A stretch of 64,000 bases of DNA. It comes from Lonicera japonica. Its lineage: Eukaryota > Streptophyta > Magnoliopsida > Dipsacales > Caprifoliaceae. Below the pieces are notes generated by a model that saw nothing but the letters and a program-made list of their open reading frames with translations, did not search any database and was not told the DNA's origin. The stretch covers positions 22,351,839-22,415,838 of the forward strand of contig CM038465.1 in NCBI GenBank assembly GCA_021464415.1. The letters are read 5' to 3'. The translations under genes and the position numbers were made by a program. Shown here piece after piece: positions 35,668 through 45,390 of the stretch. Position 1 is the first letter of the stretch; each line of letters begins with the position of its first letter.

Positions 35668-35965
35668 CTATATCTATGTATATGTTTAGAAATAGTATAA
35701 ATATATATACATACACATGGTTCAAATTACTTTCATAATCTCACGATCCAAGTGCATTCCTAAAAGTATTTTCTTATCCAAACTCTTATAGTTCCCACTG
35801 AGCCCGTGTTTAACTCACTCCCATTTTTCAAACCAGTTTTGCAGGTACTTCTAAAGGGATGGCATGAGTATGGAGTCTAAAGGCCTCTGAATACCATAAG
35901 TTTTCTTAGTCGTTCATAAACGACTTGTTTTTCATGAGTTTTATGTATTAATAACATTTGTAAAG

Positions 35966-37378
35966 TGATATACCGATAAATTAGTATAATTTATTATATT
36001 AATATATAAATTAGAGAGCATATATTATTTCTAATATTAGTATTTTTAATGCTTTTTCAGGTGTTAGAAAATAATTTAAGAAGATTGAGAAAATAGAGAA
36101 ATTAAAGCTTGTGAACACACCTAAAAATGCGTAATACTTTTGGATGCATAACTTTTTACTTGGAACTCCAAATAATGCGATTTTTGAGCCTAAATTGAAG
36201 ATAATTTCGAGAGCTACAACTTTACAGTTCAACACTTTTTCAAATTCAACTATCTCGGGGTCCGAAATTGTGATGCAAGTAAAGCAGTTAAAAAATGATG
36301 AAAAATCATTATAATTAATTTATTGGCCCGTTCGTATTAATATTAGCAAGCCCAACTCATTTAGTATTAATAGAGGTGCAGCCCAACTACTTATAAAAAT
36401 TAGCCCTAAGCCCACCAAACATATACCCAAGCCCATGTATTAAGTTTAGCCTTAAATTTATATCCCTTAAAATTATAAATAGCAGCCAACATGGAGAAGA
36501 ACAACAGCAGCCGAGCACAGCAGCAAATTAGCCGTGCACTATTTTTCTTTTCTCATCTCTTTTCTTTGCTTTTCTTTTCTTTTATTTTTGCTTTGAAGAT
36601 TAGAAGATTGAAGATTTTATTTTATTTTTTTATTAACGCCAAGTAAGTCTTCTTTTAATTATATTTGCTATTTAATTTTTATTATGTTAGCGTAAATTTG
36701 TGCTAGGGTTAGGTTTAGTATATTTAATTGATTCCCTTGCACGTATTCATGACAATTAACTCTACCAATTTAATGTTTTAATGTTAAATAAAATTTTTCC
36801 TATTGGATGCCCGTTTTAATTGATAAAAATAAAGTTGGATTCTCGCTATTTTTTGTTGGATTCACCTTATGATTTGTTAAGAGCGGATATATGGTGTATT
36901 TTGACGGATATAGTCAGTGTTTTGACTTTATACATTATTTTGGCTGTGGAAGAATTACAATTGAATTTTATAAATTAATTGGACTTTAATGATTTTATTT
37001 TCCGCATCTAATTGAGTCGAGAGACCAAATTAGTGCGAGATAAGAGTAGAGTTTATGCGCATGAATACTAAGGAAGATGATATTGAATATATGATTCCAA
37101 AACCCTAGTCAATTAATTCATTAATTTTATTATCTTACTTAGTAGTATTTAATTTAGTTCTATTAATTTAATTTACTTGCTCTACTTTATTTTATTTTAT
37201 TTGTTTTATTTTGTTAGCTTGATTCTTACCAATTATTCTTGGCTAGATTAGGAATTAGTGAAAAATTAACAAGATAAAATTTAAACATACTGTTGGAGTC
37301 TCTGTGGGATCGACCTTGCTTATACGCTACACTATAAATTGATTCGTGCGCTTGCGAGTATTAAAATTTATCACAACA
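35966..37378 (+). mobile_element. Athila/Tat-like solo LTR (TSD TAAAG), plus strand
   Basis: TGATATACCGATAAATTAG at 35966 to TTTATCACAACA at 37378, flanked by the exact duplication TAAAG (35961-35965 and 37379-37383). A TATA box (TTATAAATAG) lies at about 36473-36482. The 3' end has GGAGTCTCTGTGGGATCGAC then CTTGCTTATACG, the same U5 block as the Athila LTR at 7110. No interior sequence, so a solo LTR. The ORF at 36011-36235 is not a gene. Confidence 0.9.
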
Positions 37379-38897
37379 TAAAGTTATTGAGATTTGATGT
37401 AAAGGCCTTTTATTAACTATTAGGACCTCGTTGGAGGATTTGTGTTGAGCTTGATTATTTGTTACCTATTTACCTAAGGTTTTAAAGATATGGAATTAAA
37501 GTTCTAGTAAGACTTATAGTTTGCTTTACAGGTGTCGATTTTATTGAAAATACGAACTCCACATGTCAAAATTTTCTAAAATTGAGGCCTTACATGTAAT
37601 TTATTAATGAATAAGTGTTAAATTATGTATTTCAAACCCTCCATCGTGTACGGCACCATGATTAACTGGGTTCTGGAGGTCTAAACCTCTTAACGGAATT
37701 CGGGGCATCACATAGATACGCTCTCGATGAGCGAAATTAGTACGAAGACATGTTTCGAGATATATATATATATGTACATGTATGTGTTATTTATGAGTAT
37801 AGCTTTTGAGAATACTGTCTATAGATGTTTTGGTTTTGTAAGGCACTAATGGTCGATGGAGTTGACCTAGCCTTGGTGGCTACATAGCCTGGTCCGCGTA
37901 TAGTCTAGCTAGGGGAACCGTGCGAGGCGCCATACCTTGCACATCTAGATGGTCCACGAGGGGACCCAGCCTAGGGGACTGCATACCCTAACCTTGGGGT
38001 CTTAGATCGCGATCACTGTGCACAATAGAGTAAATCCTAATTAACTAATGTGAGTTAAGACTAACGGTTATAAGATTAGTGCCTACGTTTCTCTTGTGAT
38101 ATATATACTTTAATATTATGGTTTACTTGTATCTTAACGATACATTCTTTATCCTATTTTCGGAGTTTGGGGCTAGCACTTGGTGTGCACTGCATGTACC
38201 ATGGTTTTATTATATATAAACAGAGTACTTTGTATGCATATATATATACGTTGAATACATATGTGGAATTGATGAAAGCATATAAACATAGTTTCGATTA
38301 TTTTCATTAGTACATGTCGCATGTGCATTCTTAAATGTATTTTCTTAACCAAACTTCTATAGTTCTCACTGAATCCGTGTTTGGCTCATTCCTATTTTTC
38401 AACAGTTTTGCAAGTCCATCTTTGGGACGATAAGGATACGTAATTAGAAACATCTGAAGACCTTAAATGTTTGTAGTGTGGTCCATGGACGGCTTGTATC
38501 TCATGACTTATATATATTGATACCATTTGTACTATTTGCATAAGTTAGCATTACCAACCATTTAAATGTTGCTTACATGATTTCGGGTGTATGGGAGCTC
38601 TTTGGATGGTATTTCAACAAACCAAATAAGATCTTGCTTAATACAAAACTTGTATAGAGACATCTTAAACAATATATTCCAATAAATTTCGTTGAAATAT
38701 TGTCAATCTTCTCACATTATTATGAGTAAACAATTGAGAAACATAAACGAGTACATTTATATATACAACATTCAATCTCAAATAAATATGAAATATAACA
38801 TTAAAAAAAAAGGACATTGATTTTGTAAACTAAGAGTGATAAGCTTATGCTAATATGAAGTTATATGATTAGAGGAATGTTTATTTTAGAGTGTTAT

Positions 38898-39172
38898 GGT
38901 CCGTTTGATAAAGAGATAGAAAATGAGAAGTTAAAAAATAAGTTCAGTGATGTGGTGAGATACTCCCATCTTATGCTCATTTCTATGAGTATATATGTCT
39001 TCTATTCTCCTTTATTTTTTGTGTAATTTCATTCTTTACTACTATCAAAAGAAAAAATTTCCGTGGAAAAAAAAAATAGATGACTTTTCACTACATCTCT
39101 CAACTTATATTCCATCTTATCACGAAAATATATTGATTTTTCTATCATTTTCTATTTTGTTATTAAACGAAA
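38898..39172. mobile_element. MITE-like element with terminal inverted repeats
   Basis: Left end GGTCCGTTTGATAAAGAGAT...AGAAAATGAG and right end ATTTTCTATTTTGTTATTAA...ACGAAAC are inverted repeats of about 30 bp with several mismatches. About 275 bp, no coding. The 'CCGTTTGATAA' type terminus is common in plant hAT-like MITEs, but an 8-bp duplication is not obvious, so the class is uncertain. Confidence 0.45.
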
Positions 39173-39700
39173 CATTAAGCTGCGTTTGGCGCGTATGATA
39201 AAAGAATGGGATAAAATAATTTTATCAATCTCTTGTTTGGTGTTCGTCGGACTTTGATTTTGGGACGGATTATTTATCTCACTAAAACTTCTTATTCCAC
39301 TGAGAGGAGTAACGAATCCTACCTAAGGGGTGTAATTGTTTTATCTTATCCAAATAAAATATAATAATCTTATTAAACTCTCTAATTCGGTGTATCAAAT
39401 ACACCATTCACATACAAATTTAAACTTTTATGATACGGTTGGAAATTTCAAACCGTAGGTATGCCTATGCCACTTGCATACAAAAAATAATAAGTGGATC
39501 TGCCATATTAAACTGCAATATAACAAGATTTGAACCCAACATGTTAATGGGCCGTTTTGATAATAACGGACCTTGTAACTGAAGGGTTTATCTACCCACT
39601 TATTTTCTTTTGTAAAGAGCCCACACTTGGAACGAAATTGCACTTTTAGGAGGAAGGGGGTTGGGTTGGTTGGGGCTGCGGGTGAGGTAAAAAAGAAAAA

Positions 39701-39746
39701 GGGTGGGAGGGGGGGGGGGGGGTGGGGGGGGGGGGGGGGGGGGGGG
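39701..39746 (+). repeat. Poly-G tract
   Basis: GGGTGGGA followed by 14 G, one T and 23 G. It could form G-quadruplexes; the exact length may be a sequencing artefact. Confidence 0.8.
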
Positions 39747-40119
39747 TTGTACCCTATATTATTTATCATATTACAGAACAATTGGATTTTTTTTGGGTGA
39801 TGTATTCTACGCCAACGGCAGACTTTTTTTTGTTCCCATATCATTATTAAATATTAATTTTGTATTAAAAAAATAATTTTTGATTATTTTATAATATTAT
39901 TACATTTATTCATTTGTTTACTTATAACTATTTAGCTGTTAAATATGTCTTATATTTACAAATGCTGCTACTTTTCTTGTCGTAAATAATATAATATTAT
40001 ATATTAGGTGATAGATAAGGCATTGCTTATATTCTCCTTGGAGGCGAAACCTACTTCTTTTAATAAATTTTGGGGGAGTAATCTCAATAAGTTTGAAATA
40101 TTTATATCTAAATATATTA

Positions 40120-41165
40120 TCTATACTATTATATAAAGCCAAGATCCATTTCAACCGTCACGAAGCTGTGTCGGACTTTTGAATTACTTATTTTACCCCG
40201 AGGTTTCGAACCCTGAAACTTTGACTATGCAATTCACTACTTAACCACTAGGTCAATTAACATCTTTTTCTTACATTTTAGTTTGAATAAGGTATATTTA
40301 GGGATGAAAATGGATTGGATTTGGCCAATACCAAACATGACGCATAGTTGTAATAGCCTGCCCCGAACCCGATGCGGGTTTTATTAGGGATGACAATGGA
40401 TCGGGTTTGGCCAATACCAAACATGACATATAGTTGTAATAGCCTGTCCTGAACCCGTTGCGGGTTTTATTTTTGAAACTGAAACCCGCATTACAAAAAT
40501 TTATTAAATTCAGAACTCGGCCCATCTTGAATTTTAGCTAAATCTATCCCAAATCAAATAGAAAAATATAATTCACCCTAATTTTAACTATATTTTGCCA
40601 AATCAACGAAAAAATAAATCGAATAAAATTAAATCTATTTCAATAATTTTTCACTATATTTGAAAGAATTATAAAAATAAATTACATACAAAGAAGAGAA
40701 TTAGATCAAATTTAGCTACAGAGTATCGAGAGGAGGAGGGAGAGATTGAGTTAGGGCATGTCAGCGTGCTACTATATAAATATTTATATATCTATGTATG
40801 CGGGTAGGGTAGGGTCGGGTTGGGATTTTTAGATGCAAACCCACCCCAAACCCGGGTAGTTCCTTTTTATTTTCGAAATCCAAATCCAACCTACGGTAAA
40901 AAAAAACCATCCATTAGGGTCGGCCAGGGTCAAAAACCTACAGGATTGGATTGTACTGTCACGAAGTTTGTGTCATACTTTTGAATTGCCTATTTTATCC
41001 CTGTGGTTTTTTTTTCATTAAAAAAATATGGTTGCTAAAGGGTTTGAACCTTGAACAAAGTAATTTACTGCTTAACTGCTATACCACTTAAAATCTTTAG
41101 TTTATATTTTAATTTTAACTAAATATATTTGAGTAGCACAAACATCACGTGTGCATGTGATCTAG
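40120..41165 (+). mobile_element. Helitron-like non-autonomous element
   Basis: Starts TCTATACTATTATATAAAGC (TC start typical of plant Helitrons) and ends with a hairpin ATCACGTGTGCATGTGAT (41144-41161) followed by CTAG and a T, matching the CTRR-T end rule. The left flanking base is A, as expected for insertion between A and T. No RepHel coding. The body is composite: a 5' part (CGTCACGAAGCTGTGTC at 40158), a G/C-rich duplicated repeat (40301-40472) and a second, similar Helitron 5' part (TGTCACGAAGTTTGTGTC at 40960). Confidence 0.6.
40301..40472 (+). repeat. 86-bp direct tandem duplication
   Basis: Two units start GGGATGA(A/C)AATGGAT at 40301 and 40387 and share CCAATACCAAACATGAC, TAGTTGTAATAGCCTG and GCGGGTTTTATT. 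The start is like the GGGATGACAATGG ends of dispersed plant non-autonomous elements. Confidence 0.85.
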
Positions 41166-41409
41166 TATATTATAAACTCAAGTTTTAATTCAACCGCATG
41201 AAGTTGTGTCAAACTTTTGTTATTCCTTTTTTAACCTTGTGATTTCTCGTTGTTCACTAAAAAATATATTTGAAAAATGGATTGAACTTTAAACTTTTGA
41301 CAGAGCAATCTTTACTTAACCACTACACCAATTAACCTCTTCGTTTCAAATTTTTTATTTCATTAAATATATTAAAGTAGTACATGTTTTACATATGTAA
41401 GTAATCTGG
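41166..41409 (+). mobile_element. Second Helitron-like unit, adjacent in tandem
   Basis: Directly follows the first: begins TATATTATAAACTCAAG, shares TCAACCGCATGAAGTTGTGTC with it, and ends ACATGTTTTACATATGT then TCTGG and T, a weaker hairpin and CTRR-T end. About 244 bp. Confidence 0.45.
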
Positions 41410-41832
41410 TAGTAATATAAGAGCAAGCATTATCAAATTTTTGGAGGTGGCTAGGGACAAATCCCATTCCCCCCCGGCCCACACACACAAATGCAAAATG
41501 GCGAGAATAAATATTCAAGAAAGGACGTACTGCCATAATTTGAACTTCATCACAAGATAGAAATATAAAGTATTTAAAAATAATCAGATTCATTTAACGG
41601 AAAATACCTATGTAAAAATAAAAGCACTTCCAAGACATTAATTACGTGCAACATATGACTGGATAAGACTAATAGAATCTCCTTGCGGGTACACATAGCA
41701 AGGCACGTAGTAAATTGCCATACATATTTAATTGAAAAATAATAATAATAATAAATGACTTCAAGAAATATACAAACAAAAAATATCTATAAAACTACCA
41801 TCTAATTTAAAATAGATATTATACATAAAAAA
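41410..41832. other. Intergenic AT-rich DNA
   Basis: Nothing recognised apart from a C-run at 41466-41475 and an ATA repeat at 41740-41752. Confidence 0.5.
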
Positions 41833-42124
41833 GGGGTTATTTGTACTTTAGTACCTAAAATTTATATCGAAACTAAGTCTTAATTTTTATTTTATTTTTT
41901 TCTTATTGTAATTTGACACTCTTTTTTAACATAACTGTGTGTTGACCTAATTTGACTATTTATTTAGTCAAATAAATAAGTAAACTACCACAACTACCCT
42001 CAACCCATTGGTGGCATCAAAGGCGTTGAATAAACGGCATAGTTCAAAATGCGTGTCAAACTACAATAAAAATAATAAAAAAATCAGTGAGTGAGTTAGT
42101 GTTAAACTCGGTTTTGATATAAAC

Positions 42125-43656
42125 TGTAATGCCCCGTGTTCCTTTTTCTACTTTGATCTTCTCTTAAGCCCGGTATGGCCTAACCTCCATTAGAGAGCGA
42201 GCATTGGGTTCCGAACCTTTTGTACTCGACCAGATACCTTTAACATATCATATTAAGTATATTAAGTTAATTTGAGGGAGCAGTAGATTCATTATTCGAG
42301 TGGATCGGGTTGAAACCGAGGCGATAATCACGTATTTCGACCTTTCGTGATTCGTCAGTTTTTGGCCAACTTTGAGAGGCCATAACTTTTTCATTCGATG
42401 TCCAAATGACTCTCCATTTACGGTCACGTCTTCATTTCTTTTACCTCTACAACTTTTGTGTTTGGGCCAAGTCGAGATTCAGCCATTTTGAGGTCCGTTT
42501 CGGGCTTAGAAAGTCATTTGCTGTTGCAGTAAAGGCCATGATTGATCATGGTCCTCCAGAGGAGTTCCATAAGGGTTCATAATCGATCATAGTTCACCTC
42601 AATGTCGGTTTTGAGCATTTTTAACCCGTTTTTGACCCATTTATCACCCACTACTCCTCATTTTCGAGCCGCACACATCCAGAACTCCTTAGGGAGTTCT
42701 AGAGAGAGGGGGAGATTCTTGGAGCTTCTTTACCCTCCTACAAGATTGGAGCCTCAAATCACTTCCTCCTACACTATTCATCGTCTTCCACCTTCGTCTT
42801 GGCGCTTGGAGCTTGGAGGCGAGCTAGGGTTTTGGCGAGACGACGTCTACGCTTCCTCAACCCCTCGATATAGCTACTCTAAGGTGGGAACACTAGTACT
42901 AGACCCTTGATTTCAAATTATTACTCGTTGAATTAGAGTTTTGAACTCAAATTGGGGATTTTCATCAAAACCATATGTTGTTTGCATCTTATGGGGTTTG
43001 AGCTAGGTAAATCTTAGATTGGTGATGTATATGGATAGATTATCACTTTGATATCATATACTATCACTTCTTACCATACTATGAGCCTTGTTCTCTCACA
43101 CACGCATCATATTCACTTTGTAGCCTAAGGTATGAACTAGGCTAAAGAGGATTTCGAGATTAATGCTTGAATCATGATTGATTATGGATTATATGGAATA
43201 GATATGCATGTATAAGTGTACGCATCATATTCACTTTGTAGCCTAAGGTATGAACTAGGCAAAAGAGGCTTTTGGGATTAATGCTTGAATCATGATTGAT
43301 TATGGATTATATGGAATAAATATGCATGTATAAGTGTATAGTTGAGAGTGTTGAACTCTATCCATATGTGTTGAACCGAGAACCCGTTAGGGCGTAATGA
43401 AGCGTAACATTCCTTGAGTTTAGAGCCTTGTAAGATGTGTGGTAGGCACTAGTAACAAGGATATGACATAGATCATATCTAATGATGTAGTAAATATTGT
43501 CGATGGGTCATAGGATGCCTTGACTAGAATTGTAGGTGGCAAGGAAAAGTTTTTAAAAGTTGTGATTTTATTTTTTTAAATCCGCGCCAAGCACGGCATC
43601 CGTGATTAACCGGGTCCCAGAGGTAAAAATCTCATAACGGGATTCGGGGCGTCACA
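42125..43656 (+). repeat. 5' LTR of the non-autonomous chromovirus
   Basis: TGTAATGCCCCGTGTTCC to GATTCGGGGCGTCACA. At 1.53 kb it lacks over 1 kb found in the related LTR at 23859; the join lies near 43530-43570. Two near-palindromes of the CATGATCGATCATG type at 42536-42551 and 42578-42592. A duplicated block CACTTTGTAGCCTAAGGTATG occurs at 43115 and 43232, 117 bp apart. The 102-codon ORF at 42602-42910 is LTR sequence. Confidence 0.85.
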
Positions 43657-43659
43657 AGT

Positions 43660-43671
43660 TGGTATCAATGC
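43660..43671 (+). promoter_or_regulatory. Primer binding site (initiator Met tRNA-like)
   Basis: TGGTATCAATGC, one base changed from TGGTATCAGAGC, three bases after the LTR end. Confidence 0.75.
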
Positions 43672-44492
43672 TACAGATTCAATTTTCTTCGCGAGGTTTT
43701 TGGGTAGTTACACATGTTGAATAAGTATTACGAGTAAAACCCGATTGAGTTGCGATTTGTTTCGCATTAGGAATCACTCGTTTGCATATTATACCCTTGT
43801 CTTATGAGCATTGTGCGTTTAAATTCTCTAAGGATGTGTTGTCTTAGTGACATAAGCACTACATTTCCTTTTTACCGTGAGTATTGGTATTAGTATCGAG
43901 TCCACTCTGGGAATAGTGGAGAAGGTGGATAGAGTAGTTTGATCAGAGTAGCGCAGCGGAACCATAGTGGGACCATTGGTTTAGATATTTATGAGTTATC
44001 GTGTAAGTAAGTCTCCGGTGAGCGGTCGTCTCGAGGAAAGATGTTTCCTCCATTCTTCATTCTATGTGTGGTAACCATATTTATAACTTGTTTTATTGAT
44101 GATTTACGTTATAACTGTGTTGTTTCCTTATGACTCTATTGTTTTCTTGAGAATGTGTTTTATACTCGGAATGTGTTTTGCTACCAAGTTAGCAATAGGT
44201 GACTGTCGAGTTATATTTTAGTCAGCCAGCTGATCAACGGATGACTAACTTATAAATCTGCGGTCTTTTGTCGCCAACGGAAAGTGAAACGTGGATTATT
44301 TGTGTTTTGGAAATTGACTAAGCATATTTGTGTTTGTTTCTTGAGTATCATTATGATTGGATTCATAAGAAACTAGAATGCGTGAGCTTTACCATCGATA
44401 TGATTGTTCAGTTAAGAGTGCGCCTTAGGAATGGTATCGACTTTGTTTTAGAATCTTGATACGCATAACATTGTGTTGGTGTACGTTAGTGG

Positions 44493-44829
44493 TTGTTATC
44501 CCTGTATGGCTTAACCTCCATTAGAGAGTGTTGAACTCATTCCATATGTGTTGAACCGAGAACCCATTAGGGCGTAATGAAGCACAACATTCTTTGAGTT
44601 TAGAGCCTTGTACGATGTGTGGTAGGCACTAGTAACAAAGATATGACATAGATGCTATCTACTGATGTAGTAAATATTATCTATAGGATGCCTTGACTAG
44701 AATTGTAGGTGGCAAGGAAAAGTTTTTAAAAGTTGTGATTTTATTTTTTAAAATCCGCCGCCATGCACGGCATTTGTAATTAACCGGGTTCCAGAGGTGA
44801 AAATCTTATAATGGGATTCGGGCGTCACA
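44493..44829 (+). repeat. 3' LTR with large internal deletion
   Basis: Starts within the LTR (GTATGGCTTAACCTCCATTA, like 42172) and jumps at AGAGAGTGTTGAAC to the part matching 43343 onward (GTGTTGAACCGAGAACCC). The common string GAGAGTGTTGAAC(T) at both donor sites suggests a microhomology deletion of about 1.15 kb. It shares with the 5' LTR the derived join AATTGTAGGTGGCAAGGAAA. The first ~45 bp and the PPT are also gone. Confidence 0.75.
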
Positions 44830-44860
44830 TAAACTTTGAGTGCTAAAGTTCGAATGACCC

Positions 44861-45182
44861 TATAGAAAATGATATATTTAAAAATGACCCATCAATTGAT
44901 TCTTCTTAACCCAATATTAAGTTTCTTTCTTCTCTGACACCAATTTTTATTCAATACTAGCAACTCAACCCCCAGGCGGGTGAGTTTACATATTTGAATG
45001 AGTACAAAAAGGTAAAAATTTAGTGACCATTTTATGCCAGTAAAACAATAAAATTTACTCTCCAAAACTAATTAGCGACAAAAAAATTCAAAAAGTATAA
45101 TTTTTAACTAAAACTAACTAATTATATAATAAAAAAAACAAAAAACTCAATGCATCATATGTGTTAAAAAACAAAAAAACAA
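44861..45182. other. Intergenic AT-rich DNA
   Basis: No ORF or repeat recognised between the two MITEs; several A-runs. Confidence 0.5.
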
Positions 45183-45390
45183 GGGATTTTGTGAGTTACC
45201 CCTATTATTAATGCAAAACTCAAGATAACTCTTATTTTACTAATTGTTTGAGTTACCCCCTTGTTTTTTTAACATTTTCAATGAAATGAAGCAAATGGAA
45301 TTGTGAAAATAGGGGGTAACTCAAAATATTAGTAAAATAGGGATATCATGAGTTTTGCATTAATAATAAGGGGACAACATAAAAAATCCC
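45183..45390. mobile_element. Foldback MITE
   Basis: Left arm GGGATTTTGTGAGTTACCCC...TTTGAGTTACCCCC (45183-45263) and right arm GGGGGTAACTCAAAATATTA...AACATAAAAAATCCC (45311-45390) are inverted copies of about 80 bp around a 45-bp centre. The whole unit can fold into one hairpin. No coding; target duplication not clear because of A/C runs. Confidence 0.8.

Larger units (their letters stand above)
31939..37712 (+). mobile_element. Solo chromovirus LTR (TSD TAGAT) carrying two nested solo LTRs
   Basis: TGTAACATCCGCTATG at 31939 to GGGGCATCACA at 37712, flanked by the exact 5-bp duplication TAGAT (31934-31938 and 37713-37717). No PBS, interior or second LTR, so it arose by LTR-LTR recombination. 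Two later insertions (34003-35667 and 35966-37378) lie inside; without them the LTR is about 2.69 kb. A microsatellite of TATATG units lies at 33377-33418 and repeated GGTCCA...GGGGACCC units at 33586-33740. Confidence 0.88.
30209..38560 (+). repeat. Chromovirus 3' LTR with nested insertions, 3' end truncated
   Basis: Starts TGTAATGTCTCGTATTTTG right after the PPT. It runs to 31938, is interrupted by a solo LTR (31939-37712), resumes at 37718 and fades out near 38560, short of the usual GGTGTCACA end (about 370 bp missing by comparison with 26760-27127). After removing the insert about 2.6 kb of LTR remains. Landmarks: GGTGGGAATACTAGTACAC (30999), the GGTCC(G/A)CG...GGGGACCC array near 37860-37985, and the block TAGTTCTCACTGAATCCG (38360). 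Confidence 0.75.
38561..40119. other. Intergenic DNA with MITE-like repeats and a poly-G tract
   Basis: No credible gene. Contains a TIR pair (see 38898-39172), a second MITE-like start GCTGCGTTTGGCGCGTATG at 39179, and a G-rich tract at 39701-39746 (14 G and 23 G separated by one T). The proline-rich minus-strand ORF at 39428-39844 is the complement of that tract. Confidence 0.5.
42125..44829 (+). mobile_element. Non-autonomous chromovirus derivative (TSD TAAAC)
   Basis: Flanked by an exact 5-bp duplication TAAAC (42120-42124 and 44830-44834). Structure: 5' LTR 42125-43656, PBS, about 0.83 kb non-coding interior, and a strongly shortened 3' LTR ending GGGCGTCACA. Total 2.7 kb with no gag or pol. 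It belongs to the same subfamily as the LTR at 23859-27127. Confidence 0.88.
41833..44860. mobile_element. Mutator-like MITE split by a retrotransposon
   Basis: Left TIR starts GGGGTTATTTGTACTTTAGT at 41833; the right TIR, whose complement starts GGGTCATTCGAACTTTAGCA, ends at 44860 but is split by the element at 42125-44829. Joining 42124 to 44835 makes the two TIRs pair over about 48 bp with roughly three quarters identity by eye. The 9-bp flanks CATAAAAAA (41824-41832) and TATAGAAAA (44861-44869) agree at 7 of 9 positions, as in a Mutator-type duplication. Without the insertion the MITE is about 320 bp and non-coding. Confidence 0.7.

Noticed and set aside
39179..39405. Possible second MITE starting GCTGCGTTTGGCG
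   Set aside because: The right end does not form a convincing inverted repeat with the left, so boundaries cannot be set.
39428..39844. 138-codon minus-strand ORF with long proline run
   Set aside because: Complement of the poly-G tract; no domain before or after it.
42602..42910. 102-codon ORF
   Set aside because: Inside the 5' LTR of the non-autonomous chromovirus; the related LTR at 23859 does not keep it open.
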